Assembly (NCBI GenBank): GCA_015655035.1
Contig: JAATFS010000036.1
Location: 1-5,129 of the forward strand
Length of the DNA stretch: 5,129 nt
From: Lysobacterales bacterium
Lineage (GTDB): Bacteria > Pseudomonadota > Gammaproteobacteria > Xanthomonadales > Xanthomonadaceae
Direction: 5' to 3'
Position numbers and translations under genes: made by a program. Under the pieces are notes generated by a model. That model made no database searches. It was not told the origin of the DNA and was given only the letters and a program-made list of their open reading frames with translations. Within the stretch, counting starts at the first letter, position 1; every line of letters starts with the position of its first letter. Of this stretch, positions 1 to 5,129 are shown one piece after another.

Positions 1-125
1 CCGAAGCCCCCGAACAGTGCGAACACGATCGGTACCGTGATCAGCGCGACCAGCGGCGACAGCCGCTTGCTCATGATCAGGTACATGAAGGTGATGACCA
101 TTCCAAAACCTAACGCGGTCAGCAT
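1..125 (-). CDS. CitMHS-family citrate-metal/proton symporter, N-terminal fragment
   Basis: This is the first 41 codons of a gene that continues past the left edge. The protein begins MLTALGFGMVITFMYLIMSK and goes on with a second hydrophobic stretch (residues about 24-41, ending in FALFGGF). This is the usual N-terminus of CitMHS inner-membrane carriers, which bring in citrate complexed with Mg2+ or Ca2+ together with protons. The start is well supported: a GAGGAA ribosome binding site (positions 139-134 on the minus strand) lies 8 bases before the ATG at 125. The gene lies 67 bases downstream of the porin gene on the same strand, so the two are probably co-transcribed and their products act in series across the two membranes. 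The family call rests on recognising the N-terminal sequence only. Another IT-superfamily carboxylate carrier is possible, and metal preference cannot be read from this fragment. Confidence 0.82.
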   Translation of the reverse strand, partial: MLTALGFGMVITFMYLIMSKRLSPLVALITVPIVFALFGGF

Positions 126-133
126 GGGGGGCG

Positions 134-139
134 TTCCTC
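134..139 (-). promoter_or_regulatory. Ribosome binding site of the CitMHS gene
   Basis: GAGGAA on the minus strand sits 8 bases before the ATG at 125. It is the clearest Shine-Dalgarno site in the left arm and fixes the transporter start. It implies that the transporter is translated independently even though it shares a transcript with the porin. Confidence 0.7.
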
Positions 140-192
140 AAGTGGTGCGGTGGGGGTAGTTGCGGCGAAACGGCGCTTGCTTGTCGCAGGCG

Positions 193-1383
193 TCAGAAGT
201 CGTACTGGAAGCGGCCGGTCACTGCGCGGGTGTGATCGACGGTGGCGTGCAACAAACGGTCGCGGTTCTTGCTGTCGATCACGTTCAACATCAAGCGTAG
301 GTTCGGTCGCAGGTACCAGTTGCCGCCGAGCGTCCACGCCTCGGCGCTGGCGTCGATCAGGTCCGGGCCGCCATTCAGATGCTGGTCCCCCCACATCCGG
401 TCGTAGCGCAGCGCCAGTTCGAACGCGCCGGCAGGGTGGTTGAGCGATTTGATCCGGGTGAAACGCCCGGTCTTGCGGTCGTAGCTGCGCGACTCGCCGG
501 TGACGAACCAGCTGACGAACGCGTAGCCCGCGCGCAGTTCGGCGCGCTGGCTGCCGTCGTCGAGCCGGCCGCCGCTGAATTCGCTCTGCCACGACCACGG
601 CCCCAGCACCTCGGCATATTCCAGCGACCACTTATCGAAGTCGGTGTCGTTACCGGCGTCGAAGCGCGCGAAGGTAAGGCGCGCCTGTGTGCCCAGGTCG
701 TTCTCCGGACGGGCACGCACCTGCAGCGCGATGGCGCCGTCGCTGCCGGGATGCTCGTAGTGCTCGTGCGCCAGCGATAGCCCCAGGTGGCGCAGCCGCG
801 CCGGGCCCAGCTCCGGGGCCCAGGTGAAGCGCCCGCCCAGCGCTTGGCCCTTGATGCTGGAGTTGTCGATGCTTTCCAGGCTGTAGCCGCTGAGCGCCCA
901 GGTCGCGGTGGGGCGCGCGCCTTGCCAGGACACGGCCTTGCGGTAGATCGGTGCCAGCGTACTGGCCGCATAGCCGCGTTCCAGGAACTGGCCGAAGTTG
1001 GAGCCGGTGCGGTCGTCCAGCGAGAAGTACTGCTTGAACTGGCCGATGGTCAGCGTGCCGGCGGCAAAACGGCGCGCCAGATAGACATCGCGGGCGAGGA
1101 TGCCACGGGTTCCGCCGACGTCCTGCAGCCCGGCGAAATCGAATTCGGCTTTGTAGGTGAACCCATACAACTTGCCGGACAGATCCAGCCAGACCCGGCG
1201 GAACTGGGTGTCGTTGCGGTCGGGGGTGCCGCGCCGGTCATTGTCGAAGGTGGAGAAATCCCAGTGCACGCGTCCACCGATCTCGGCGGTGAACACCTCG
1301 CTGTCGGCCGCCTGGGCGGTAACGGCCAGGCACAGGCCCAGGCAAGCGCTCACAGTGAGCAGACGCAGTCTCTCGATGGTCAC
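193..1383 (-). CDS. Outer-membrane porin, phosphate-selective porin O/P (OprP-like) family
   Basis: The 396-residue product has a Sec signal peptide: Arg5 and Arg7, a hydrophobic core at about 8-22, and an Ala-Gln-Ala cleavage site after residue 25. The mature part shows alternating beta-strand character with many aromatic residues. It opens with EIGGRVHWDFSTFDND and an RRVWLDLSGKLYGFTYKAEF stretch, which is typical of Porin_O_P proteins. It ends in FQYDF; a terminal Phe is the classic signal for insertion by the BAM complex. Full length matches the family (about 380-430 residues). The start is a GTG at 1383. No in-frame ATG lies nearby, and a later start would destroy the signal peptide. A GGGAGGG stretch lies very close upstream, leaving 4 bases between GGAGG and GTG. 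The name comes from phosphate channels, but the neighbouring citrate carrier and TctDE-type regulators suggest that this copy passes citrate or another tricarboxylate; that is inference. It is divergent from the regulator operon, the expected layout for a regulated target. Confidence 0.88.
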   Translation of the reverse strand: MTIERLRLLTVSACLGLCLAVTAQAADSEVFTAEIGGRVHWDFSTFDNDRRGTPDRNDTQFRRVWLDLSGKLYGFTYKAEFDFAGLQDVGGTRGILARDVYLARRFAAGTLTIGQFKQYFSLDDRTGSNFGQFLERGYAASTLAPIYRKAVSWQGARPTATWALSGYSLESIDNSSIKGQALGGRFTWAPELGPARLRHLGLSLAHEHYEHPGSDGAIALQVRARPENDLGTQARLTFARFDAGNDTDFDKWSLEYAEVLGPWSWQSEFSGGRLDDGSQRAELRAGYAFVSWFVTGESRSYDRKTGRFTRIKSLNHPAGAFELALRYDRMWGDQHLNGGPDLIDASAEAWTLGGNWYLRPNLRLMLNVIDSKNRDRLLHATVDHTRAVTGRFQYDF

Positions 1384-1397
1384 ATACCCTCCCAGGT

Positions 1398-1428
1398 GCG
1401 TGTTTTGGGGCGTGTTGCAGTGGGCGTG
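1398..1428. repeat. Three GCGTG direct repeats close to the porin start
   Basis: GCGTGTT occurs at 1398-1404 and again at 1410-1416, with a third core GCGTG at 1424-1428, so the periods are 12 and 14 bases. OmpR-class regulators often bind direct repeats about 10-11 bases apart, so these could be operator half-sites. However, the period is not quite right, the words are short and GC-rich, and they lie only 15-45 bases upstream of the porin start codon, probably within its leader or core promoter. The assignment is tentative. Confidence 0.25.
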
Positions 1429-1471
1429 AGCCTAGGCCTGCGAAGCTGTCATTGACCTGTCGGCGGGGCGC

Positions 1472-1497
1472 GATGCAGGGATCGGGGGGCGTGCATC
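1472..1497. repeat. Inverted repeat GATGCA-N14-TGCATC in the divergent region
   Basis: Perfect 6-bp arms lie at 1472-1477 and 1492-1497, with centres 20 bases apart, which is about two helical turns. The pair sits near the middle of the divergent intergenic region, a plausible place for a dimeric activator serving both operons. The arms do not extend further. A 6-bp pair at this spacing can arise by chance, so this is only a candidate operator. Confidence 0.25.
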
Positions 1498-1599
1498 CGG
1501 GCTGCGCGACAAGAGCTTTTGCCGGGCGAGCCTGTTACCGTGCCGCCGCAGTCCCCTGCTCTGACCCATCCCCATCCAAAGTCGCCCGTCCCCTCCGCC

Positions 1600-2295
1600 A
1601 TGCGCCTACTGCTAGTCGAAGACAATCCAGACCTGGCCGACGCGATCGTGCGGCGCATGCGTCGCAGCGGACATGCAGTGGATTGGCAGCAGGACGGCCT
1701 GGCCGCGGCCAGCGTGCTGCGCTACCAGAGTTTTGATCTGGTGGTGCTGGACATCGGCTTGCCCAAGCTCGACGGCCTGCGCGTGCTGGCTGGCATGCGC
1801 GAGCGCGGCGACACCACGCCGGTGCTGATGCTGACCGCGCGTGACGGGATCGAGGATCGGGTGCAGGCGCTGGACGTGGGTGCCGACGATTACCTCGGCA
1901 AGCCGTTCGATTTTCGCGAATTCGAGGCGCGTTGCCGGGTGCTGCTGCGGCGTAATCGCGGCCAGGCGACCGAGGTGGTGCAGATCGGTGGTTTCCAGTT
2001 CGACAACGCCGCGCATCGGGTCACGCTCGATGGCGTGGCGATCGAGTTGCCCAATCGCGAATACCGGTTGCTGGAAATCCTGATCGGTCGTCTCGGCCAG
2101 GTGGTGGGCAAGGACGAGATCGGCAACGGCCTGTTCGGCTTCGACGACGAGGCCGGACCGAATGCGATCGAGCTGTACGTCGGCCGCCTGCGCAAGAAGC
2201 TGGTCGGCGCGCCGCTGCACATCGTCACCGTACGCGGCAGCGGTTATCTGCTGGAAGCCGTTGCGGGAGAGGGCGATGGCCGCACTGGCGACTGA
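1600..2295 (+). CDS. tctD: OmpR/PhoB-class response regulator, TctD-like
   Basis: The 231-residue protein has an N-terminal receiver domain (about 1-118): acidic pair Glu7-Asp8, phospho-acceptor Asp51 in VVLDIGLPKLDG, Thr79 in LMLTARD, and Lys101 in the YLGKPF loop. A winged-helix DNA-binding domain follows (about 127-222). Its recognition-helix region is NAIELYVGRLRKKL at 188-201 and its wing is VRGSGYLLE at about 211-219. All catalytic residues are present, so it should be phosphorylated by the adjacent kinase. The ATG at 1600 is chosen because the receiver's first beta strand (MRLLLVED) starts there. An in-frame TTG at 1519 would add 27 proline-rich residues that do not belong to the fold. 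No Shine-Dalgarno sequence precedes 1600, so the mRNA may be leaderless or weakly initiated. The gene overlaps the kinase gene by 20 bases. Its likely job is to activate the divergent porin-citrate carrier operon. The TctD assignment is inferred from family resemblance and the partner kinase. Confidence 0.9.
   Translation: MRLLLVEDNPDLADAIVRRMRRSGHAVDWQQDGLAAASVLRYQSFDLVVLDIGLPKLDGLRVLAGMRERGDTTPVLMLTARDGIEDRVQALDVGADDYLGKPFDFREFEARCRVLLRRNRGQATEVVQIGGFQFDNAAHRVTLDGVAIELPNREYRLLEILIGRLGQVVGKDEIGNGLFGFDDEAGPNAIELYVGRLRKKLVGAPLHIVTVRGSGYLLEAVAGEGDGRTGD
2266..2269 (+). promoter_or_regulatory. Ribosome binding site deciding the kinase start
   Basis: GGAG inside the 3' end of the regulator gene lies 6 bases before the ATG at 2276. 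It supports this start over the in-frame ATG at 2162, whose 38 extra residues are only a shadow of the regulator's C-terminal coding region. Confidence 0.6.
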
Positions 2296-3664
2296 GCCGC
2301 GCAGCGCGCCTTCGATCCGGCGCACGCTGTGGCTGTATCTGGGCGCGTTGTCCGCGCTGGGCGCGATCTTGCTGTTCTTCGGCGCGCGCGACTACGGCAA
2401 GCGCGCCGCCGACCGCTCCTACGATCACTTGCTGGTGGCGTCGGCGTTGTCGATCGTGGACAGTGTTGCGCTGGTCGATGGCCAGTGGCAGGTGGATCTG
2501 CCATATGCCTCGCTCGACCTGTTGTCGATGGCGCCGGAGGACCGGGTGTTCTACCGGGTTTCCGACGAGCACGACCGTACCATCACCGGCTATGCGGACT
2601 TGCCGCCACCGCGCCCCGGCGCCGGCACGCCCTATCTGTTCAATGCCCGCTACAGCGGTGAGTCGGTGCGGTTCGTGGTGGTCACGCGGCGGGTGTCGTC
2701 GGCCTCCGCGCAAGGAGAGGTGAGGGTACAGGTGGGGCAGACCCGGCGAGCGCGCGAGGCGTTGGCGCAAGGCATGGTGACGCGGGCGCTGGGCGTGATC
2801 GTGGTGCTGTCGCTGTTGTCGCTGGCGATGGTCGGCTTCGGCGTGCATCGCGCGTTGCGGCCGCTGTTGCGGATCGAACGCGACCTGTCGCGGCGCGAGC
2901 CCTCCGATCTCAATCCGTTGCAGGCGGCCGCGCCGCAGGAAATGGAACAGGTGGTCAAGGCGTTGAACCGCTTCATGGGGCGGTTGTCGAGCAGCAACGA
3001 GACGCTGCGGGCGTTCATGGCCGAGGCCGCGCACCAGATGCGTACGCCATTGGCGGCGATGCGTGCACAGGCGCAACTGGCGCTGGATGACGACGATCCG
3101 GCCGACATGCGGCGCAGCCTGGTGGCGATCGAGCGCAACGCCACGCACATGACCCGGCTGCTCAATCAGTTGCTCAGCGACGCCAGCGTGATCCATCGTG
3201 CCAACGTGCAGCGCTTCGCCGCCGTCGATCTGGCCGAACTGGTGCACCACGCGCTGCACGAGGCGTTGCCGCAGTCCATGCCCAAGCCACGGCTGCAACT
3301 GGCGGTCACCGCCGAGCCGGCATGGGTGCGCGGCGATGCCCTGCTGCTGCGCGAAGCGGTGAAGAACCTGATCGACAATGCCTGCAAGTACGGTGGCGAT
3401 GGCCCGTTGCAGCTGGCGCTGACGGTGGAGCCGCGCGAATGCGTGGTGACCGTGGCCGACCATGGCCCAGGCATCGCCGCCGCCGATGCCGAGCGTGTAT
3501 TCGAGCGCTTCGCGCGTGGCGAAGGCGCCGCCGCCGGCGGCGCCGGGCTTGGCCTGGCGATCGTCAAGCGGGTGGTCGACAACCATGGTGGCCGCATCGA
3601 TCTTTCCAATCGCATCGGTGGTGGCCTGATCGCCACGTTGCGCTTCCCGAGGTTGCACGCATGA
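2276..3664 (+). CDS. tctE: Sensor histidine kinase, TctE-like (2CSK_N sensor domain)
   Basis: This 462-residue inner-membrane kinase has a short cytoplasmic start, a first membrane helix at about 18-36, and a periplasmic region at about 38-170. The periplasmic part contains the pattern GQWQVDLPYASLDLL, DRVFYRVSDEHDRTITG and YLFNARYSGE, which matches the 2CSK_N sensor domain of TctE-type kinases. A second helix lies at about 172-192, followed by a linker and a dimerisation domain with the H-box AHQMRTPLAAM. His253 is the expected phosphorylation site. The ATPase domain shows the N-box NLIDNACKYG (Asn364, Asn368), DHGPGI (Asp395) and GLGLA (424-428). Every key residue is intact. The ATG at 2276 is chosen over the upstream in-frame start because GGAG (2266-2269) lies 6 bases before it and the first membrane helix follows directly. 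The 20-base overlap with the regulator gene and the ATGA overlap with the next gene suggest translational coupling. The ligand is probably citrate or another tricarboxylate, directly or through the downstream binding protein; that is inference. Confidence 0.91.
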   Translation: MAALATEPRSAPSIRRTLWLYLGALSALGAILLFFGARDYGKRAADRSYDHLLVASALSIVDSVALVDGQWQVDLPYASLDLLSMAPEDRVFYRVSDEHDRTITGYADLPPPRPGAGTPYLFNARYSGESVRFVVVTRRVSSASAQGEVRVQVGQTRRAREALAQGMVTRALGVIVVLSLLSLAMVGFGVHRALRPLLRIERDLSRREPSDLNPLQAAAPQEMEQVVKALNRFMGRLSSSNETLRAFMAEAAHQMRTPLAAMRAQAQLALDDDDPADMRRSLVAIERNATHMTRLLNQLLSDASVIHRANVQRFAAVDLAELVHHALHEALPQSMPKPRLQLAVTAEPAWVRGDALLLREAVKNLIDNACKYGGDGPLQLALTVEPRECVVTVADHGPGIAAADAERVFERFARGEGAAAGGAGLGLAIVKRVVDNHGGRIDLSNRIGGGLIATLRFPRLHA

Positions 3665-4722
3665 TCCAACGATGGTTGCTGCTGGTGTTGCTGGCGGTCG
3701 CTGGCATTGCGCATGCCCGGCCGAACGACATCAAGCGCTTCGCCGCGCGTGGCCCGGTGACGGCGCAGTTGCGCATCCAGGGTTCTACCGACATCGAGGT
3801 ATTCGCCGCGGTGGTGGCCGATTACCAGCAGCTGCATCCGGGCACCGAGGTCGTCTACGAGGACGTGATCGCCTCGGACATGTATGCGCATCATCTGCAT
3901 CCGCTGGCGGGTGCGGCCCCGGTCGATCTGTTGATCAGCGCCAGCATGGATCTTCAGACCAAGCTGGCCAACGATGGCTATGCGTTGTCGCACCGTTCCC
4001 CGCACACCGAGGCGTTGCCGGATTGGGCGCAATGGCGGCACGAGGTGTTCGGCATCAGCTACGAGCCGGTCGTCATCGTCTACAACAAGGCGCGGCTGCC
4101 GGCGGCGGGGGTACCGCGCACGCGTCGCCAATTGCTGGAACTGCTGCGCGCACCAGGCGCGCCCCTGCGCGGCAAGGTGGGCACCTACGACGTGCAGCGC
4201 AGCGGCGTGGGTTATCTGTTCGCCACCCAGGACAGCCAACTGGGCAGCATCGCCGGCGCGTTGCTAGCGGCGCTCGGCGACAACCGGGTGCGCCTGGAGG
4301 AACGTACGGGAGTACTGCTGGATCGGGTCAGCCGTGGCGAGCTGCTGCTTGCCTACAACGTGCTTGGCTCCTACGCGCAGGCGCGGATCGATGCCGGGGC
4401 GCCACTGGGGATCGTACAGCCGGAGGACTACACCCTGGTGGTGCTGCGCACCGCGATCATCCCGCGCACCGCCCCGCATGCGGCCGAGGCGCGGCAGTTC
4501 CTCGACTATCTGTTGTCCGCGCGCGGGCAGCGGGTGTTGTCGAAGGAAGCGCGGCTGATGCCGATCCTGCCCGCCGACAACGATCCGCGCGGGCAGACGC
4601 CCACGCGCACGTTCCGCCCGATCGCGCTCGGCCCTGGCCTGCTGGTGTATCTGGATGCGCTCAAGCGCCAGCAGTTCCTGGATGCCTGGCGCAGCAGCAT
4701 GCAGTTGCCCGCTCGGCCTTGA
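3661..4722 (+). CDS. Periplasmic solute-binding protein (type 2 fold, AfuA-like), orphan of its ABC transporter
   Basis: The 353-residue product starts MIQRWLLLVLLAVAG, a clear Sec signal peptide probably cut after Ala19 (AHA/RP). It has no lipobox Cys, so it should be soluble in the periplasm. The mature protein looks like a two-lobed solute-binding protein: LRIQGSTDIEVF (ligand-loop-like, Gly41-Asp44), VDLLISASMDLQ, FGISYEPVVIVYNK, a hinge-like LLAYNVLGSYAQA (Tyr232, Tyr238), and GIVQPEDYTLVVLRTAIIP near the end. Length is normal for the family. The adjacent Tyr-Tyr pair used by ferric-ion binding members is absent, so iron is an unlikely ligand. The ATG overlaps the kinase stop (ATGA), with GAGG 8 bases upstream (3649-3652). 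No permease or ATPase gene lies in the window, and the next gene is a regulator. I infer that it binds the system's substrate and presents it to the kinase, as PgtC does in the PgtABC regulatory set. A transport role with a distant permease remains possible. Confidence 0.82.
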   Translation: MIQRWLLLVLLAVAGIAHARPNDIKRFAARGPVTAQLRIQGSTDIEVFAAVVADYQQLHPGTEVVYEDVIASDMYAHHLHPLAGAAPVDLLISASMDLQTKLANDGYALSHRSPHTEALPDWAQWRHEVFGISYEPVVIVYNKARLPAAGVPRTRRQLLELLRAPGAPLRGKVGTYDVQRSGVGYLFATQDSQLGSIAGALLAALGDNRVRLEERTGVLLDRVSRGELLLAYNVLGSYAQARIDAGAPLGIVQPEDYTLVVLRTAIIPRTAPHAAEARQFLDYLLSARGQRVLSKEARLMPILPADNDPRGQTPTRTFRPIALGPGLLVYLDALKRQQFLDAWRSSMQLPARP

Positions 4723-4795
4723 TCCTGCGGTGTTGCTGCATCGCGGCAGGGCTTGCGCGGGGTGAGGGGCGGGCGCGTGGACGGCCGCGAGAGTT

Positions 4796-4815
4796 GCACG
4801 TGGCGGCGCACGTGC
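4796..4815. promoter_or_regulatory. Perfect dyad GCACGTG-N6-CACGTGC upstream of the second response regulator
   Basis: Two 7-bp arms (4796-4802 and 4809-4815) flank a 6-base spacer, giving a 20-bp dyad that ends 12 bases before the ATG at 4828. NarL/LuxR-type regulators bind dyads of about this size, so it could be an autoregulatory operator. In RNA it would form a short hairpin next to the start codon. No T-run follows, so it is a poor candidate for a Rho-independent terminator of the upstream operon. The remaining bases of the 4723-4827 gap are G-rich and show only a weak CCTGC/GCAGG pair (4724-4750). Confidence 0.4.
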
Positions 4816-4827
4816 CAGACTTGGGAC

Positions 4828-5129
4828 ATGTCCGATCCCATCATTCTCGTCGCCGACGACCATCCGCTGTTCCGTACCGCCGTGATCCACGTGCTGCGCC
4901 AGACCTTGCCGCAGGCGCGGGTGATCGAAGCCTCCAGCGCAGCCACGCTGAGCAGCATGTTGCAGGCCCATCCGGACGCGGAACTGGTATTGCTGGACCT
5001 GGCAATGCCGGGCGCGCGCGGTTTCTCCGCGTTGCTGCATGTACGTGGCGAACACCCGGATATCCCGGTGGTGGTGATCTCTTCCAACGATCATCCACGC
5101 GTGATCCGGCGTGCGCAGCAGTTCGGCGC
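4828..5129 (+). CDS. NarL/FixJ-type response regulator, N-terminal receiver fragment
   Basis: One hundred codons are visible before the right edge. The protein starts MSDPIILVADDHPLFR, the hallmark opening of NarL/FixJ (LuxR-type) response regulators, with acidic residues Asp10 and Asp11. The phospho-acceptor is Asp57 in LVLLDLAMPGARGF, and VVVISSND supplies the conserved Ser at about 85. The conserved Lys region and any helix-turn-helix lie beyond the window, so the LuxR-type output domain is assumed from the receiver's subfamily and not seen. The ATG at 4828 begins exactly where the first beta strand should, but its ribosome binding site is weak (TTGGGAC). It follows the binding-protein gene by 105 bases on the same strand. 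That gap suggests a separate unit, possibly with its own promoter. No cognate kinase is visible, and a link to the citrate module is not shown. Confidence 0.88.
   Translation, partial: MSDPIILVADDHPLFRTAVIHVLRQTLPQARVIEASSAATLSSMLQAHPDAELVLLDLAMPGARGFSALLHVRGEHPDIPVVVISSNDHPRVIRRAQQFG

Larger units (their letters stand above)
1384..1599. promoter_or_regulatory. Divergent promoter/operator region between porin-transporter and regulator operons
   Basis: These 216 bases separate two divergently read operons and must contain both promoters, unless either is fed from within a neighbouring gene. I see no convincing -35/-10 pair on either strand. A lone TTGACC at 1452-1457 has no partner at the right spacing. 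That would fit activator-dependent transcription. The region holds three GCGTG elements near the porin start, an 8-bp palindrome GCCTAGGC (1430-1437) and a GATGCA/TGCATC inverted pair (1472-1497), listed separately. The last 40 bases before the regulator ATG are rich in C and T and lack a Shine-Dalgarno sequence. No small gene is evident. Confidence 0.65.

Noticed and set aside
787..1455. 222-codon plus-strand open frame opposite the porin
   Set aside because: It is an antisense shadow of the porin with Ala/Gly/Arg-rich content. The porin strand carries the signal peptide and terminal Phe.
1452..1480. Sigma-70 promoter starting at TTGACC
   Set aside because: The sequence 17 bases downstream (GCAGGG) bears no resemblance to a -10 box.
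1519..1599. 27-residue N-terminal extension of the response regulator from a TTG
   Set aside because: The extension is proline-rich and precedes the normal first beta strand of the receiver. The ATG at 1600 matches the family start.
2225..3658. 477-codon open frame on the minus strand opposite the kinase gene
   Set aside because: Its translation is rich in His, Gln and Arg with no fold-like pattern, and it mirrors a kinase whose motifs are all intact on the plus strand. Long antisense frames are normal in GC-rich DNA.
3166..4239. 357-codon minus-strand open frame across the kinase-binding protein junction
   Set aside because: Composition is unlike a real protein, there is no ribosome binding site, and it lies opposite two well-supported genes.
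4724..4750. CCTGC/GCAGG pair just after the binding-protein stop as a terminator
   Set aside because: It has only 5 bp of stem, a 17-base loop and no T-run, so it is not a credible intrinsic terminator.
4759..4773. Possible G-quadruplex from clustered G-runs
   Set aside because: Only three runs of three or more Gs are present in a compact space, where a standard quadruplex needs four.

Overview
The window comes from a GC-rich gammaproteobacterium, most likely Xanthomonas or a close relative in the Xanthomonadaceae. This rests on base composition, codon use and remembered gene order, not on a database search. It holds six protein genes, two of them cut by the window edges. There are no RNA genes, insertion sequences or CRISPR arrays that I can support.

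Left arm (1-1383, minus strand): a gene for an outer-membrane porin of the phosphate-selective O/P (OprP-like) family, followed after 67 bases by the 5' end of a CitMHS-family citrate transporter gene that runs off the left edge. Together they give an outer-membrane and inner-membrane route for citrate, probably as a metal complex.

Centre (1384-1599): a 216-base divergent intergenic region. It must hold the promoters and probably the operators for both arms. It contains short direct and inverted repeats but no convincing sigma-70 boxes.

Right arm (1600-4722, plus strand): a tightly overlapping three-gene operon. It encodes an OmpR-class response regulator (TctD-like), a TctE-like sensor kinase with a periplasmic 2CSK_N sensor domain, and a secreted solute-binding protein. 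No ABC permease or ATPase gene is present. The natural reading is that the binding protein and kinase detect the substrate outside the inner membrane, and that the regulator switches on the divergent porin-transporter operon. The binding protein is the most interesting part: it looks like a sensory accessory rather than a transport subunit, as PgtC is for the PgtB/PgtA system.

Right edge (4828-5129): after a 105-base gap containing a perfect 7-bp dyad, a second response regulator begins. It has a NarL/FixJ-type receiver and is cut by the window end. It is probably a separate transcription unit.
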